From Vibrio europaeus (lineage in GTDB: Bacteria > Pseudomonadota > Gammaproteobacteria > Enterobacterales > Vibrionaceae), in the NCBI RefSeq assembly GCF_001695575.1, contig NZ_LUAX01000007.1, positions 1,488,001 to 1,552,000 of the forward strand: a stretch of 64,000 bases of DNA, read 5' to 3'. Made by a program: the position numbers and the translations under genes. The notes beneath the pieces were generated by a model, which was given only the letters and a program-made list of their open reading frames with translations, made no database searches and had not been told where the DNA came from. Shown piece by piece: positions 34,776 through 43,676 of this stretch (position 1 is the first letter of the stretch; each line of letters opens with the position of its first letter).

Positions 34776-35270
34776 TTAATTTATAGTGTGTGAGCTTTCC
34801 ATAGCAGAGTTGTATTGCTTGAGCGTCGAAAAGTAATGGTGAGCTTTTTGTACATGTTCAAATTCGAGCATCCACTGTGCACTGCGTTGAGCACTACAAA
34901 AAGCGCCCATATGACGCAATAAATCCTCACACTGATTTTGTATGACATGCTGAGTCGCTTGAACCAGATCGAAAGATTCAATCGAGACAAACTGGAGCTG
35001 CGCATAGGTTTGGTTTAGCAGGTCAAACGCCTGTTGGTGCTGGCCCATTTTGTTCAGAATCTCTGATTGAGAAACGGCAGCATCGCGTAACCCTGTGACT
35101 AAGCAGCTAAATTGGCAAGGTTTTGTCTCATTATCCATCAGTGCATCTTGCAGATGAGAAGGCAAGTGGCTTAGCACAAGTTCGTATAGGTAATGTGCTT
35201 CAGGCCAGTGTCCTTGTTCTAGCAATTGCTCTGCTTTTAGATAATGTGTCCAGCATTGCTGCAAATCCAT
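34776..35270 (-). CDS. Conserved hypothetical protein, helical
   Basis: A 164-residue soluble protein if it starts at the ATG at 35270; an ATG or alternative start at 35327 would add 19 residues, without a better SD. It is helical with pairs of helices (HYLKAEQLLEQGHWPEAHYLYELVLSHL) resembling TPR units, and has three Cys near the middle and end. No function is recognised. Its stop is 13 bp before the ABC gene start, so the two are likely co-transcribed. Confidence 0.65.
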   Translation of the reverse strand: MDLQQCWTHYLKAEQLLEQGHWPEAHYLYELVLSHLPSHLQDALMDNETKPCQFSCLVTGLRDAAVSQSEILNKMGQHQQAFDLLNQTYAQLQFVSIESFDLVQATQHVIQNQCEDLLRHMGAFCSAQRSAQWMLEFEHVQKAHHYFSTLKQYNSAMESSHTIN

Positions 35271-35476
35271 GTCCAAATACTCCGCTCTCAAAATGTTACG
35301 CCTATTTAAATGCAATTCATTAACCAATGCAAATAATTATCATTTAATCACCGCTTAATTTGATATGAATGATTAAAAAGTGAGCGGTTAAACGTGATTT
35401 GGCTGTAAGTCACTAAAACTTAAACAAATCTAGCCTAAACTAGCTTTATGAGAACAATAACTACAAGGATAGAGTG

Positions 35477-37837
35477 ATGACCATTCAAAGACTTGAAGCG
35501 AATCAGCTATACCTATCAGCTGAGCTAGAAAAACTACAAAGCAAGTCGACAAAAGAGTTGGCGCCTATCGATGAGATTGTCGGACAAGAGCGCGCTCAGA
35601 AAGCCGTCGAGTTTGCTATGTCGATTAAAGAGAAGGGATACAACATCTACGCAATTGGTCAAAATGGATTGGGCAAGCGTACGATGATTTTGCGCTATTT
35701 GAATCGTCACCAACATGACGAAGCGGCATTATTTGATTGGTGCTATGTCGCGAATTTTGAAGATATTCGAACACCGAAGGTCTTAAAGCTCCCTTGCGGC
35801 GTGGGCAGTAAGTTCAAACAAGATATTGAAAAACTCATGTCTAAGCTCGTCAATGCGATGCCATTAGCCTTTGATAACGAACTGTATTATAGCCGCGCAG
35901 ATAAGCTGAAAAACCAGTTGGCCACCAAGCAAGAAGCTGAACTTGCTGTCATCACCAAAGAAGCCAAGTCTAAAGGCATTAGCCTGACCATTACGACTCA
36001 AGGTGACTATCAGTTTGTTGCGATGAATGGTGAAGAGCCACATACAGAAGAGTCGTTTGAAGAACTGAGTAATAAAGAGCAGGAATACTTCGGTGACACG
36101 ATTGATGAGCTAGAAGTACAACTGAGAAACATGGTTCGTCAACTGACTGAATGGGAAGAAGCGTACACAGAGAAGATTAAAAAGCTCAATGACGAAGTGA
36201 CGCTAGATGTGATTACTCATTTCATTAAGCAGCTCAAGAAAGACTATTCTGGTTACCCTGTGATTAAGAGCTATTTAACAGAGCTACAGCAGGACATCGT
36301 TGATAACGCAGATATTTTTCTAGAGCAAAGTGCTGAGCAAGGCGAGGTAGCGACAGCCTCGCTCGACAAGAAGTTACCTCGCCGCTACAAGGTTAACGTT
36401 CTTGTAAGCCGCAAAAACGAAGAGTTTCCAATTGTCGTTGAAGAGAACCCAAACTATCACACCTTATTTGGTTATATTGAAACGGCTACCTTTAAGGGGA
36501 CGGTCTTTACCGATTTCTCTTTGATTCGCCCTGGGAGTCTGCACAAGGCGAATGGTGGCGTGCTCTTGATGGATGCACAAAAGGTACTTGAGCAGCCTTA
36601 TGTATGGGATGGACTAAAACGTGCTTTGCGTGCGCGCCAATTGAGTTTTACTTCACTGGAGAAAGAAGTGACGCTAACAGGAACGGTATCACTCGACCCT
36701 GAAGCGATTCCTTTGGATGTAAAAATTATCCTATTCGGGGATTACCGCACCTACCAGTTGCTTCAACACTATGATCCAGAGTTTAGCGAGCTATTCCGTG
36801 TAACCGCTGATTTTGAAGATGAGATGACGCGTAATGCTGACTCGGAGCTTCAATACGCAAAATTTATTTCCAGCGTGGTGAACGATAACGGTATGCTTCA
36901 CTGTGATCGCAAAGCCATCGCAAGAATCATTGAGCACAGCTCTCGTCTTGCAGGTGATCAGACCAAGATCTCACTTCACTCAGCTAACATTGCGAATCTA
37001 CTGCGTGAGTCGAACTATGTGGCAAGACAAGCGAACTCTAACATGATTCGTTCTAGCCATGTCGAAGAGGCGTTGTCTAACCAAGAGTTGCGTGTTAGCC
37101 GACTAAAAGACAGCGTGATGGAGAGCTTTATTAACGGTACAACGCTTATTCACACTCATGGTGAAGCGGTTGGTCAGGTTAATGCTTTGTCGGTTCTTAG
37201 TACCAATGAGTATATGTTTGGCGCGCCAAACCGGATTACTGCAACAACTTGTTACGGTGATGGTGAAGTGATCGATATTGAGCGTAGCGTTGACCTTGGT
37301 GGCAGCATCCACTCGAAAGGGGTAATGATCCTAACAGCGTACTTGTCGTCAGTATTTGGTAAAACGGCGAAAGTCCCGTTAAGCACTACCATTACTTTTG
37401 AGCAATCATACGGTGGCGTTGATGGTGATAGCGCAAGTATGGCTGAGTTCTGTGCCGTGGTTTCGGCCTTTTCTAAACAGCCAAACCGCCAAGACTTCGC
37501 GATAACGGGTTCTATGAACCAATTTGGTGAATCGCAACCGATCGGCGGTGTTAATGAGAAGATCGAAGGCTTCTTCGATGTGTGTGAAATCAAAGGGCGT
37601 ACGAACGAGCAAGGTGTGATTATCCCGCGTTCAAATATGCATAATCTGATGTTGCGACCAGACATCGTCAAAGCGGTAGAAAAAGGGGAGTTCCATATCT
37701 GGGCAATCGATCATGTGACTGAGGCGATCGAGCTCTTCACTGGCAAAGCGGCCGGTACGCCAAGTGATGAGGGTAGTTACCCAATTGATACCGTATTCGG
37801 CATCGCGCAAGCTAAGCTTAATGCACTAAGAAAATAA
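35477..37837 (+). CDS. LonB-like ATP-dependent protease
   Basis: This 786-residue protein has an N-terminal domain with a nucleotide site AIGQNGLGKRTMI (Walker A-like GxxGxGKRT), an AAA-type ATPase region (FRVTADFEDEM, ALRARQLSF) and a C-terminal Lon protease domain. Ser652 in DGDSASMAE and Lys695 in GGVNEKIEG form the catalytic dyad; the spacing of 43 is the same as in E. coli Lon (Ser679, Lys722). It resembles LonB/YcbZ-type soluble proteases, not LonA, as the usual N-terminal Lon domain is absent. The ATG at 35477 follows AAGGA by 7-8 nt. Confidence 0.92.
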   Translation: MTIQRLEANQLYLSAELEKLQSKSTKELAPIDEIVGQERAQKAVEFAMSIKEKGYNIYAIGQNGLGKRTMILRYLNRHQHDEAALFDWCYVANFEDIRTPKVLKLPCGVGSKFKQDIEKLMSKLVNAMPLAFDNELYYSRADKLKNQLATKQEAELAVITKEAKSKGISLTITTQGDYQFVAMNGEEPHTEESFEELSNKEQEYFGDTIDELEVQLRNMVRQLTEWEEAYTEKIKKLNDEVTLDVITHFIKQLKKDYSGYPVIKSYLTELQQDIVDNADIFLEQSAEQGEVATASLDKKLPRRYKVNVLVSRKNEEFPIVVEENPNYHTLFGYIETATFKGTVFTDFSLIRPGSLHKANGGVLLMDAQKVLEQPYVWDGLKRALRARQLSFTSLEKEVTLTGTVSLDPEAIPLDVKIILFGDYRTYQLLQHYDPEFSELFRVTADFEDEMTRNADSELQYAKFISSVVNDNGMLHCDRKAIARIIEHSSRLAGDQTKISLHSANIANLLRESNYVARQANSNMIRSSHVEEALSNQELRVSRLKDSVMESFINGTTLIHTHGEAVGQVNALSVLSTNEYMFGAPNRITATTCYGDGEVIDIERSVDLGGSIHSKGVMILTAYLSSVFGKTAKVPLSTTITFEQSYGGVDGDSASMAEFCAVVSAFSKQPNRQDFAITGSMNQFGESQPIGGVNEKIEGFFDVCEIKGRTNEQGVIIPRSNMHNLMLRPDIVKAVEKGEFHIWAIDHVTEAIELFTGKAAGTPSDEGSYPIDTVFGIAQAKLNALRK

Positions 37838-37844
37838 AACGACA

Positions 37845-37872
37845 AGAGCCCCTGACAAAGGGGCTCTCTTTT
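37845..37872. terminator. Bidirectional terminator between the protease and ldhA genes
   Basis: AGAGCCCC/GGGGCTCT arms with a 7-nt loop, then CTTTT on the plus strand. It serves the protease gene and, weakly, the convergent ldhA gene. Confidence 0.8.
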
Positions 37873-37892
37873 AGTTGTTGGCTAATCGAAAA

Positions 37893-38891
37893 CTAAAGCT
37901 CTAACACTTCGTTTCCTGATGGAACACCTTTAGCAAATGCGTCCACATTACCGAGCGTTGTTTCTGCAATATTGCCCAACGCTTCATTGGTTAAGAAAGC
38001 TTGGTGGCCTGTGAATAAGACATTGTGGCAAGCCGACAATCGACGAAATACATCATCTACAATCACATCGTTAGATTTGTCTTGGAAAAACAGCTCTTTT
38101 TCATGCTCATAAACATCTAGGCCAAGCGCTCCGATTCGCCCGCGTTTTAGTGCTTCAACCGCTGCCGCCGAGTCTAGCAAGCCTCCACGACTTGTATTGA
38201 CAATCATTACGCCGTCTTTCATTTGTTCAAAAGCCGATTCATCAAGCAGATGATAGTTCTCTTCCGACATAGGGCAGTGCAGAGTAATGATGTCGCTCTT
38301 CTCAAATAGTTCTTGCTTAGAAACATATTTGGCTCCGAGTTCGATAGCGATTGGATTCTCATACGGGTCGTGGCACAAAAGCTCCATTCCTAGGCCTTTT
38401 AAAATCCGCATTGTTGCAATGCCAATTTTACCTGTACCGATCACGCCTGCCGTTTTACCAAAGAAGTTAAACCCAACTAGGCCTTCTAGGTTAAAGTTTG
38501 CATCTCGGGTTCTTTGGTAGGCTTTATGAAAACGACGGTTTAGGCTCATCATTAAGCCGACTGTGTGCTCTGCGACAGATTCTGGCGAGTAAGCAGGAAC
38601 GCGAACTATCTGAATACCCAGTCGTTTCGCGGTATCTAAGTCGACGCGATCAAATCCTGCACAGCGCATTGCGACCATCTTTACACCTTGTTGCGATAAC
38701 GCTTCAAGGACTGTTGCCGAAAGGTCATCATTAACGAACGCGCAAACGACTTGACAGTCATGAGCCATCTTTGCGGTTTTTCGAGTTAACGGAAAATCGT
38801 GGAAGTGAAGGTTAAAACCATAAGCTTGGTTAACTTTCGAGAAAGATACTTCGTCGTAAGACTTAGAGCTAAACACAGCGACATCTATCAT
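37893..38891 (-). CDS. ldhA: D-lactate dehydrogenase (fermentative LdhA type)
   Basis: This 332-residue cytoplasmic enzyme reduces pyruvate to D-lactate with NADH. It has the D-2-hydroxyacid dehydrogenase blocks: NAD loop GVIGTGKIGIATMRI, the Arg in IVNTSRGGLLDS and the catalytic His in FTGHQAFLTNEA. I start at the ATG at 38891, after AGAGAGG; an upstream in-frame start at 38987 adds unrelated hydrophobic residues. 332 residues is the usual length of LdhA. The L-lactate enzyme and permease genes lie 7-10 kb away. Confidence 0.93.
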   Translation of the reverse strand: MIDVAVFSSKSYDEVSFSKVNQAYGFNLHFHDFPLTRKTAKMAHDCQVVCAFVNDDLSATVLEALSQQGVKMVAMRCAGFDRVDLDTAKRLGIQIVRVPAYSPESVAEHTVGLMMSLNRRFHKAYQRTRDANFNLEGLVGFNFFGKTAGVIGTGKIGIATMRILKGLGMELLCHDPYENPIAIELGAKYVSKQELFEKSDIITLHCPMSEENYHLLDESAFEQMKDGVMIVNTSRGGLLDSAAAVEALKRGRIGALGLDVYEHEKELFFQDKSNDVIVDDVFRRLSACHNVLFTGHQAFLTNEALGNIAETTLGNVDAFAKGVPSGNEVLEL

Positions 38892-39046
38892 AAAAACCTC
38901 TCTAAGGTATTGAAGGAGAGTAACGACGCCTATTGAATACTGAATTAGAAAGAAAATAAACCATGAATTTATTGAGGCTATATCCAAGTTGCGCCAATAG
39001 TTAAATTATTGATATATATTAGATTCGACAAGGAACGGAGAAATGT

Positions 39047-39523
39047 ATGATTAAGCTGACGCCAATGACCCCCGCTCATCTTGAACAGGTGATCACTCTC
39101 AGTGTGGCGGATGAACAACTCCCTTATGTAGGCACTGTGGAAGAAGTTCTCCTCAATGCTGACGATAAAGTGCACCCTCATCTTGTTCTGGATGATGACA
39201 AGGTTGTTGGAATTTTTCTTATCGATACCACTTATAGCCGTGTTTATGAATTTGCTCCCTCGGGTTCACTAGGCTTTAGAGCATTCTTGATCGATATAAA
39301 GTGCCAAGGTCGAGGATATGGAAGCACCGCAATGTCTGTTTTAGGCAGTTACCTAGCGCAACAATATCCACAACATGACGCTGTTTACTTGACCGTTAAT
39401 TGCAAAAACCCGGTGGCTTATCGTTGCTATTTAAATAATGGTTTTGTCGATAATGGTGATCTTTATTTGGGAGGAGCAGCAGGACCGCAGCATATTATGT
39501 CGTTGAACCTGAGTTTAGGGTGA
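39047..39523 (+). CDS. GNAT family acetyltransferase
   Basis: This 158-residue cytoplasmic enzyme has a GNAT fold with the acetyl-CoA loop in FLIDIKCQGRGYGSTAMSVL (the Q/RGxGxG/A region) and the C-terminal strand NPVAYRCYLNNGFVDNG. It acetylates an unknown amine, perhaps a polyamine-like substrate by resemblance to diamine acetyltransferases of this size. GGAG precedes the ATG by 6-7 nt. It is divergent from ldhA with a 155-bp gap. Confidence 0.9.
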   Translation: MIKLTPMTPAHLEQVITLSVADEQLPYVGTVEEVLLNADDKVHPHLVLDDDKVVGIFLIDTTYSRVYEFAPSGSLGFRAFLIDIKCQGRGYGSTAMSVLGSYLAQQYPQHDAVYLTVNCKNPVAYRCYLNNGFVDNGDLYLGGAAGPQHIMSLNLSLG

Positions 39524-39714
39524 CATTTTCATAGAGTTAAATTGAGCTAAATATCACTACCTCATAAGTATTACTAAATTCATATAATAGTTACACAAAG
39601 CATTCATTTTACTGCTACCGTTATATTTATAAAATAAATCCGACCAGTTGGTAACCATCTAATTGTTATGGTTTTTGCGGTCGGGTTGATAATAAATTTG
39701 ATTGGTTAGGGTAT

Positions 39715-41358
39715 ATGGATATGTTGGTAACGAAACTTAAAAACGTCTCAATTGCCGCAAGGGCATGGTCAATACTTGGATTATTCGCAATTGGCTTGTT
39801 TGCCAATACTTTTTTAAATATCGATAAATCTCGTCAACATATGCGTGAAAATTACGAGCGCGGAGTTGAAACACTAGTGGAAAGTGCCGTTAGTGTTATC
39901 GATTATTATCATCAGCAGAGTGAAAGTGGGGCGTTAACCAAAGAGGTAGCACAAGCGCGCGCTTTGGAAACGATTTCTGCAATGCGCTTTGATGGTGATA
40001 ACTATATTTTTGTTGGTGATAATGAAGGAATCCAAATTGCTTCTGGCGTCCTTTCTTTGCTCGGAAAAAACATTATGAACCTCCAAGATAGTAACGGTGC
40101 CTATTTTGTCAAAGAACTCTACCAAACAGCTAGAAATGGTGGCGGGTTTGTTGATTACCATTGGAAGAACCCAGATAAAGACTCCCTAGACCCTAAAACG
40201 AGTTACGCGGTGATGTTTGAACCGTGGGGTTGGATGGTTGGCTCTGGAATGAATATGGTTGCTTTAAAAGCGGTAACTTACCGTTCGGAAGTCACGTCGC
40301 TAAGCTATGCCGTTGGGATTTTAGCCGTGTTATCGCTGGTGGTCGGCTATTTCATTAAAACCATAACCTCACCGTTAAAACGCACGTTGCGTGCAATGAA
40401 AACATTGTCTCAAGGTGAAGGTGACCTAACGCAGCGCTTGCCTGAAGAGGGCAGTAAAGAGCTGATTCACTTGGCTCGTTACTTCAATCAGTTTGTCGCC
40501 TCGATTCAATCGATTATGCTTAATATCAGTGACGCAGGGACACAAGTTTCCGCGTCGGCGACTCAGTTATCTAATTCCGTTCACCATATTGATGACAGCC
40601 TGAATCAGCAGCAAAACGATGTGGACATGTTAGCGACAGCGATGACAGAAATGCTTGCCACGGTTGAAGAAGTAGCAGGGAGAACCTCGGAAGCCAATGA
40701 TGCAAGTCGATTAGCTGCGAAAGAGACTCAGAATAGCCACTCCATTATCCAGCAAAACGTTGAAGAGGCGAACGAACTCGCGGTACAAATTGACTCCGCG
40801 GGTCAGGTGGTACAGAAGCTCGCGACGGATGCGAGAAACGTAGATACCGTTCTTGAAGTGATTCGTGGTGTGGCTGAGCAAACGAACCTGTTAGCGCTCA
40901 ATGCGGCTATTGAAGCGGCGAGGGCTGGAGAACAAGGTCGCGGCTTTGCGGTTGTTGCTGATGAGGTAAGAACACTCTCTCAACGCACTCAAGAGTCGAC
41001 ACTTGAGATTCAAAACATTGTCGAGAAGTTGCAAGCGGGTGCTGAGAATGTGGTGACAGTAATGAATCAAGGCGCTGATAAAGCAAATAAAGCGTCGTCA
41101 CTCTCGACTCAAGCAGGTGTAACGCTTGATAAGATCAATCGAGAAGTTCATACCATAGAGGAGATGGCACAGCATATTGCGACTGCCGCGGAACAGCAAA
41201 CAGTCACAGTGAATGATATCAACCGAAATGTGGTGAGTTTGAGTGACATGGCAAGTTCGGTATCAAGTGAGTCGGCGCAAATGGCGAGTTCGGGTAAAGA
41301 GTTAAAACATGTCTCAGAAAACCTTATGAGCATGATTAACCGCTTTAAGCTTGCATAA
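39715..41358 (+). CDS. Methyl-accepting chemotaxis protein with a Cache sensor
   Basis: This 547-residue inner-membrane receptor has a helix near residues 15-35, a periplasmic sCache-type domain (RFDGDNYIFVGDNEG, GGGFVDYHWKNPD, EPWGWMVGSGMN), a second helix near 195, HAMP (SPLKRTLRAMKTLSQGEGDLTQR) and a long signalling coiled coil with the conserved tip EQTNLLALNAAIEAARAGEQGRGFAVVADEVRTLS-type hairpin. Cache receptors often sense small acids or amino acids. No C-terminal pentapeptide for methylation-enzyme binding is seen. Confidence 0.95.
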   Translation: MDMLVTKLKNVSIAARAWSILGLFAIGLFANTFLNIDKSRQHMRENYERGVETLVESAVSVIDYYHQQSESGALTKEVAQARALETISAMRFDGDNYIFVGDNEGIQIASGVLSLLGKNIMNLQDSNGAYFVKELYQTARNGGGFVDYHWKNPDKDSLDPKTSYAVMFEPWGWMVGSGMNMVALKAVTYRSEVTSLSYAVGILAVLSLVVGYFIKTITSPLKRTLRAMKTLSQGEGDLTQRLPEEGSKELIHLARYFNQFVASIQSIMLNISDAGTQVSASATQLSNSVHHIDDSLNQQQNDVDMLATAMTEMLATVEEVAGRTSEANDASRLAAKETQNSHSIIQQNVEEANELAVQIDSAGQVVQKLATDARNVDTVLEVIRGVAEQTNLLALNAAIEAARAGEQGRGFAVVADEVRTLSQRTQESTLEIQNIVEKLQAGAENVVTVMNQGADKANKASSLSTQAGVTLDKINREVHTIEEMAQHIATAAEQQTVTVNDINRNVVSLSDMASSVSSESAQMASSGKELKHVSENLMSMINRFKLA

Positions 41359-41451
41359 GATTTGGGTGACCTTAGTTTTCCTTAATCTTAATGGAATCTA
41401 TGACAGTGCTAGTGATAGAATCGCAACAAATTTTCTATCACTAGCTTATCT

Positions 41452-41970
41452 ATGAGACATCTAAAGACCACAGTCCATCCTGATCTGGAACACTTGGACG
41501 ACAAAATCATTTTCAAGCGCAATGCAGCACGCGCCATCGTGGTTGATGGAGAAGATATTTTACTGTTGTACACTGAGCGCTACCATGACTATACCATTCC
41601 TGGCGGCGGCCTTGATGAAGGTGAAGATATCATTGCTGGGATGGTACGCGAGTTGGAAGAAGAGACAGGTGCTAACAATATTCATGGCATTAAGCCTTTT
41701 GGTATCTATGAAGAGTTTCGACCTTGGTACAAAGAGGACGCTGACGTTGTTCATATGATTTCGTACTGCTATACGTGCAAAGTTAACCGTGAACTCGGTG
41801 AGACTAACTACGAAGATTACGAGATTAAAAATGGCATGAAAGCTGTGTGGATGAACATTCATGATGCCATCGCTCATAACGAAAAAACCATTGCTGAAAG
41901 CCCGAAGAAAGGTATGAGTATTGAGCGTGAGACCTTTCTACTTCACCTAATCGCCAAAGAAATGCTTTAA
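41452..41970 (+). CDS. Nudix hydrolase
   Basis: This 172-residue cytoplasmic enzyme hydrolyses a nucleoside diphosphate linked to another group. The Nudix box GGGLDEGEDIIAGMVRELEEETGA holds the metal-binding Glu residues. Substrate cannot be told. It has a strong downstream terminator. Confidence 0.94.
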   Translation: MRHLKTTVHPDLEHLDDKIIFKRNAARAIVVDGEDILLLYTERYHDYTIPGGGLDEGEDIIAGMVRELEEETGANNIHGIKPFGIYEEFRPWYKEDADVVHMISYCYTCKVNRELGETNYEDYEIKNGMKAVWMNIHDAIAHNEKTIAESPKKGMSIERETFLLHLIAKEML

Positions 41971-41991
41971 GTCTTTAAGTTGATAAGATAA

Positions 41992-42024
41992 ATGCCTACC
42001 AAATTGCTTTGGTAGGCATTTTTT
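41992..42024. terminator. Rho-independent terminator after the Nudix gene
   Basis: Thirteen-bp arms (AATGCCTACCAAA/TTTGGTAGGCATT) around TTGC, followed by TTTTTT on the plus strand. It may also end the convergent membrane protein transcript. Confidence 0.9.
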
Positions 42025-42044
42025 AGAGCGTAACGTCCACAGTC

Positions 42045-43007
42045 TTAAGACTCGACTCTTCTATAAAAGTACTTCTCACAAGTCGCATCACTGACATATC
42101 TGAGAGTGTGAGAGAGTATCGCAACGGTAATCAAGCCAAACAGTAACCTTCCCCAAAAGATAGAGACGAAATCAGCGCCTATTAGAAGCACTAAGATGGT
42201 GTCTTCGATCATACTGTGAACAAGATTAAGCAACATAATCGCGATAAACACATCTCGCGCGGGGATGTGCCCACGTTTTGCTTCGTTGATGAGAAGGCCA
42301 CCGCCAAAAGATAAGCCCAGAGTAATACCTACAATGGTCATGTTTGTTGCTTCACGGCTGATCCCAAGTAATCTTAAGACTGGGCGCAACATTATCGCCA
42401 TCGCTTTCTCAACGCCGACAAGTTTCATCAGCTTGAGGGCAAAAAGCAGAGCAGAAATGACAAAGAAAATTGCAATTAGGTTTTCAACTTGAACCCACGC
42501 CCATTGTAAATAGGTTTGCTGTGCGACTTGCTCTGGTGACCAAACGACATTTGCGGTGTGACCTAATAAATCCCAGTACTGGTAACTATGATGTAATAGC
42601 CACGCTAAGAGGATTCCGCCCCCTAAACGAAGCAGTAATGTCATTGTGATGCTTACGCCCGCTTTTTTGGCAATGGCAGCTTCAATGGGCAATGAGTGAG
42701 CAAGTAACATCAATGTGCCTAGCACTGACACTTGGGCGACAGTAAGCTGCACATCAGTATTCATAAACACCAATAAACCCGCATAGATATTAGTCAGCAG
42801 CGTAGTTGCCCAAACGAGTCCCATCTCATCCGGAAGACCAACCAAGCTCATCAAAGGGCTAAGCCAATTACTCAAGATTGCGATGCCACCCATCTCTTCG
42901 ATTATCTTAATGATGATTATGATCGGCACCATGATCTTGTATAGCGTCCATGTGACATCGAAGATTTCTTTAACGAGATCTCGAAAGAAATTTTGTAGCT
43001 TGTTCAT
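42045..43007 (-). CDS. Nucleoside-recognition (Gate) domain membrane protein
   Basis: This 320-residue protein has about eight to nine helices. WTLYKIMVPIIIIIKIIEEMGG and the second similar helix-loop block ISREATNMTIVGITLGLSFGGGLLI are typical of the nucleoside-recognition/Gate fold (spore maturation SpmA/SpmB, YjiH-like). Transport or sensing of a nucleoside-like molecule is possible but unproven. I start at the ATG at 43007 with AAAGGA; the ATG at 43028 overlaps the SD. An Lrp-type regulator is divergent from it, 150 bp away. Confidence 0.85.
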   Translation of the reverse strand: MNKLQNFFRDLVKEIFDVTWTLYKIMVPIIIIIKIIEEMGGIAILSNWLSPLMSLVGLPDEMGLVWATTLLTNIYAGLLVFMNTDVQLTVAQVSVLGTLMLLAHSLPIEAAIAKKAGVSITMTLLLRLGGGILLAWLLHHSYQYWDLLGHTANVVWSPEQVAQQTYLQWAWVQVENLIAIFFVISALLFALKLMKLVGVEKAMAIMLRPVLRLLGISREATNMTIVGITLGLSFGGGLLINEAKRGHIPARDVFIAIMLLNLVHSMIEDTILVLLIGADFVSIFWGRLLFGLITVAILSHTLRYVSDATCEKYFYRRVES

Positions 43008-43157
43008 TGTCGATTCCTTTAAAAACAATAGATGGCAAAATGTTATTCGAATGTAGAGAAATATGACGATGCTTATATAATGGCATTAACTAATTTTGTT
43101 TCTTTGTTTTCTCTATAGTGAAGCAAAAATTCCTAGATGTGGGGTTGTAAGAAATAT

Positions 43158-43628
43158 ATGGAAATTGACAGAATTGACCGAAAGATCCTTTCAGCGCTGC
43201 AAAAGAATAACCGCATAGCGAACGTTGAGCTTGCAGAGGAAGTTGGCTTGTCTCCACCCGCTTGTTTAAAGCGCGTTAAACGTTTAAGGGCGGGAAAAGT
43301 GATTGTTGGAGATGTCTCGATCATCAACCCGTCGTTAGCGGGCAACAAAATGACCTTGATTGTCTCTGTGGAAATGGAGCGTGATAGGGGAGATATCTAC
43401 AGCGTGTTTAGACAGTCGATTGAAAAAGCACCTGAAGTAACGCAATGTTATCAAATCACCGGAGGCTACGACTTTCTGTTGATTGTCTCAGTGTCGGATA
43501 TACAGGCTTACGAGCGGTTCATCGAGCGAGTTTTACATCAAGATCGGAATATACGTAAGTTTCAGACCTCGGTGTCGACTAAAACCGTAAAGTTCAGTAC
43601 TCAAGTTAATGTAGAAGAGATCCAATAA
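43158..43628 (+). CDS. Lrp/AsnC family transcriptional regulator
   Basis: This 156-residue DNA-binding protein has the N-terminal helix-turn-helix (DRIDRKILSALQKNNRIANVELAEEVGLSPPACLKRVKRL) and the RAM ligand-binding domain (PEVTQCYQITGGYDFLLIVSV). It would sense an amino acid. ATG at 43158 is preferred over an upstream in-frame start at 43137. Probably regulates the divergent membrane protein. Confidence 0.93.
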   Translation: MEIDRIDRKILSALQKNNRIANVELAEEVGLSPPACLKRVKRLRAGKVIVGDVSIINPSLAGNKMTLIVSVEMERDRGDIYSVFRQSIEKAPEVTQCYQITGGYDFLLIVSVSDIQAYERFIERVLHQDRNIRKFQTSVSTKTVKFSTQVNVEEIQ

Positions 43629-43654
43629 AAATGCCCCGCTAAGATAGCGGGGCA
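43626..43654. terminator. Bidirectional terminator between the Lrp and tkt genes
   Basis: ATGCCCCGCT and AGCGGGGCAT arms around AAGAT with T-rich flanks on the minus side (ATTTTTATT). It ends the tkt transcript and perhaps the Lrp one. Confidence 0.85.
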
Positions 43655-43676
43655 TCCTATTATCGAGATGCAGAGA

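Noticed and set aside
37252..37671. 139-codon antisense frame in the LonB-like gene
   Set aside because: It lies over the catalytic domain of the protease and has no features of its own.
38892..38987. N-terminal extension of ldhA as a signal or membrane segment
   Set aside because: LdhA is cytoplasmic, the ATG at 38891 has a strong SD, and the extension has no family similarity.
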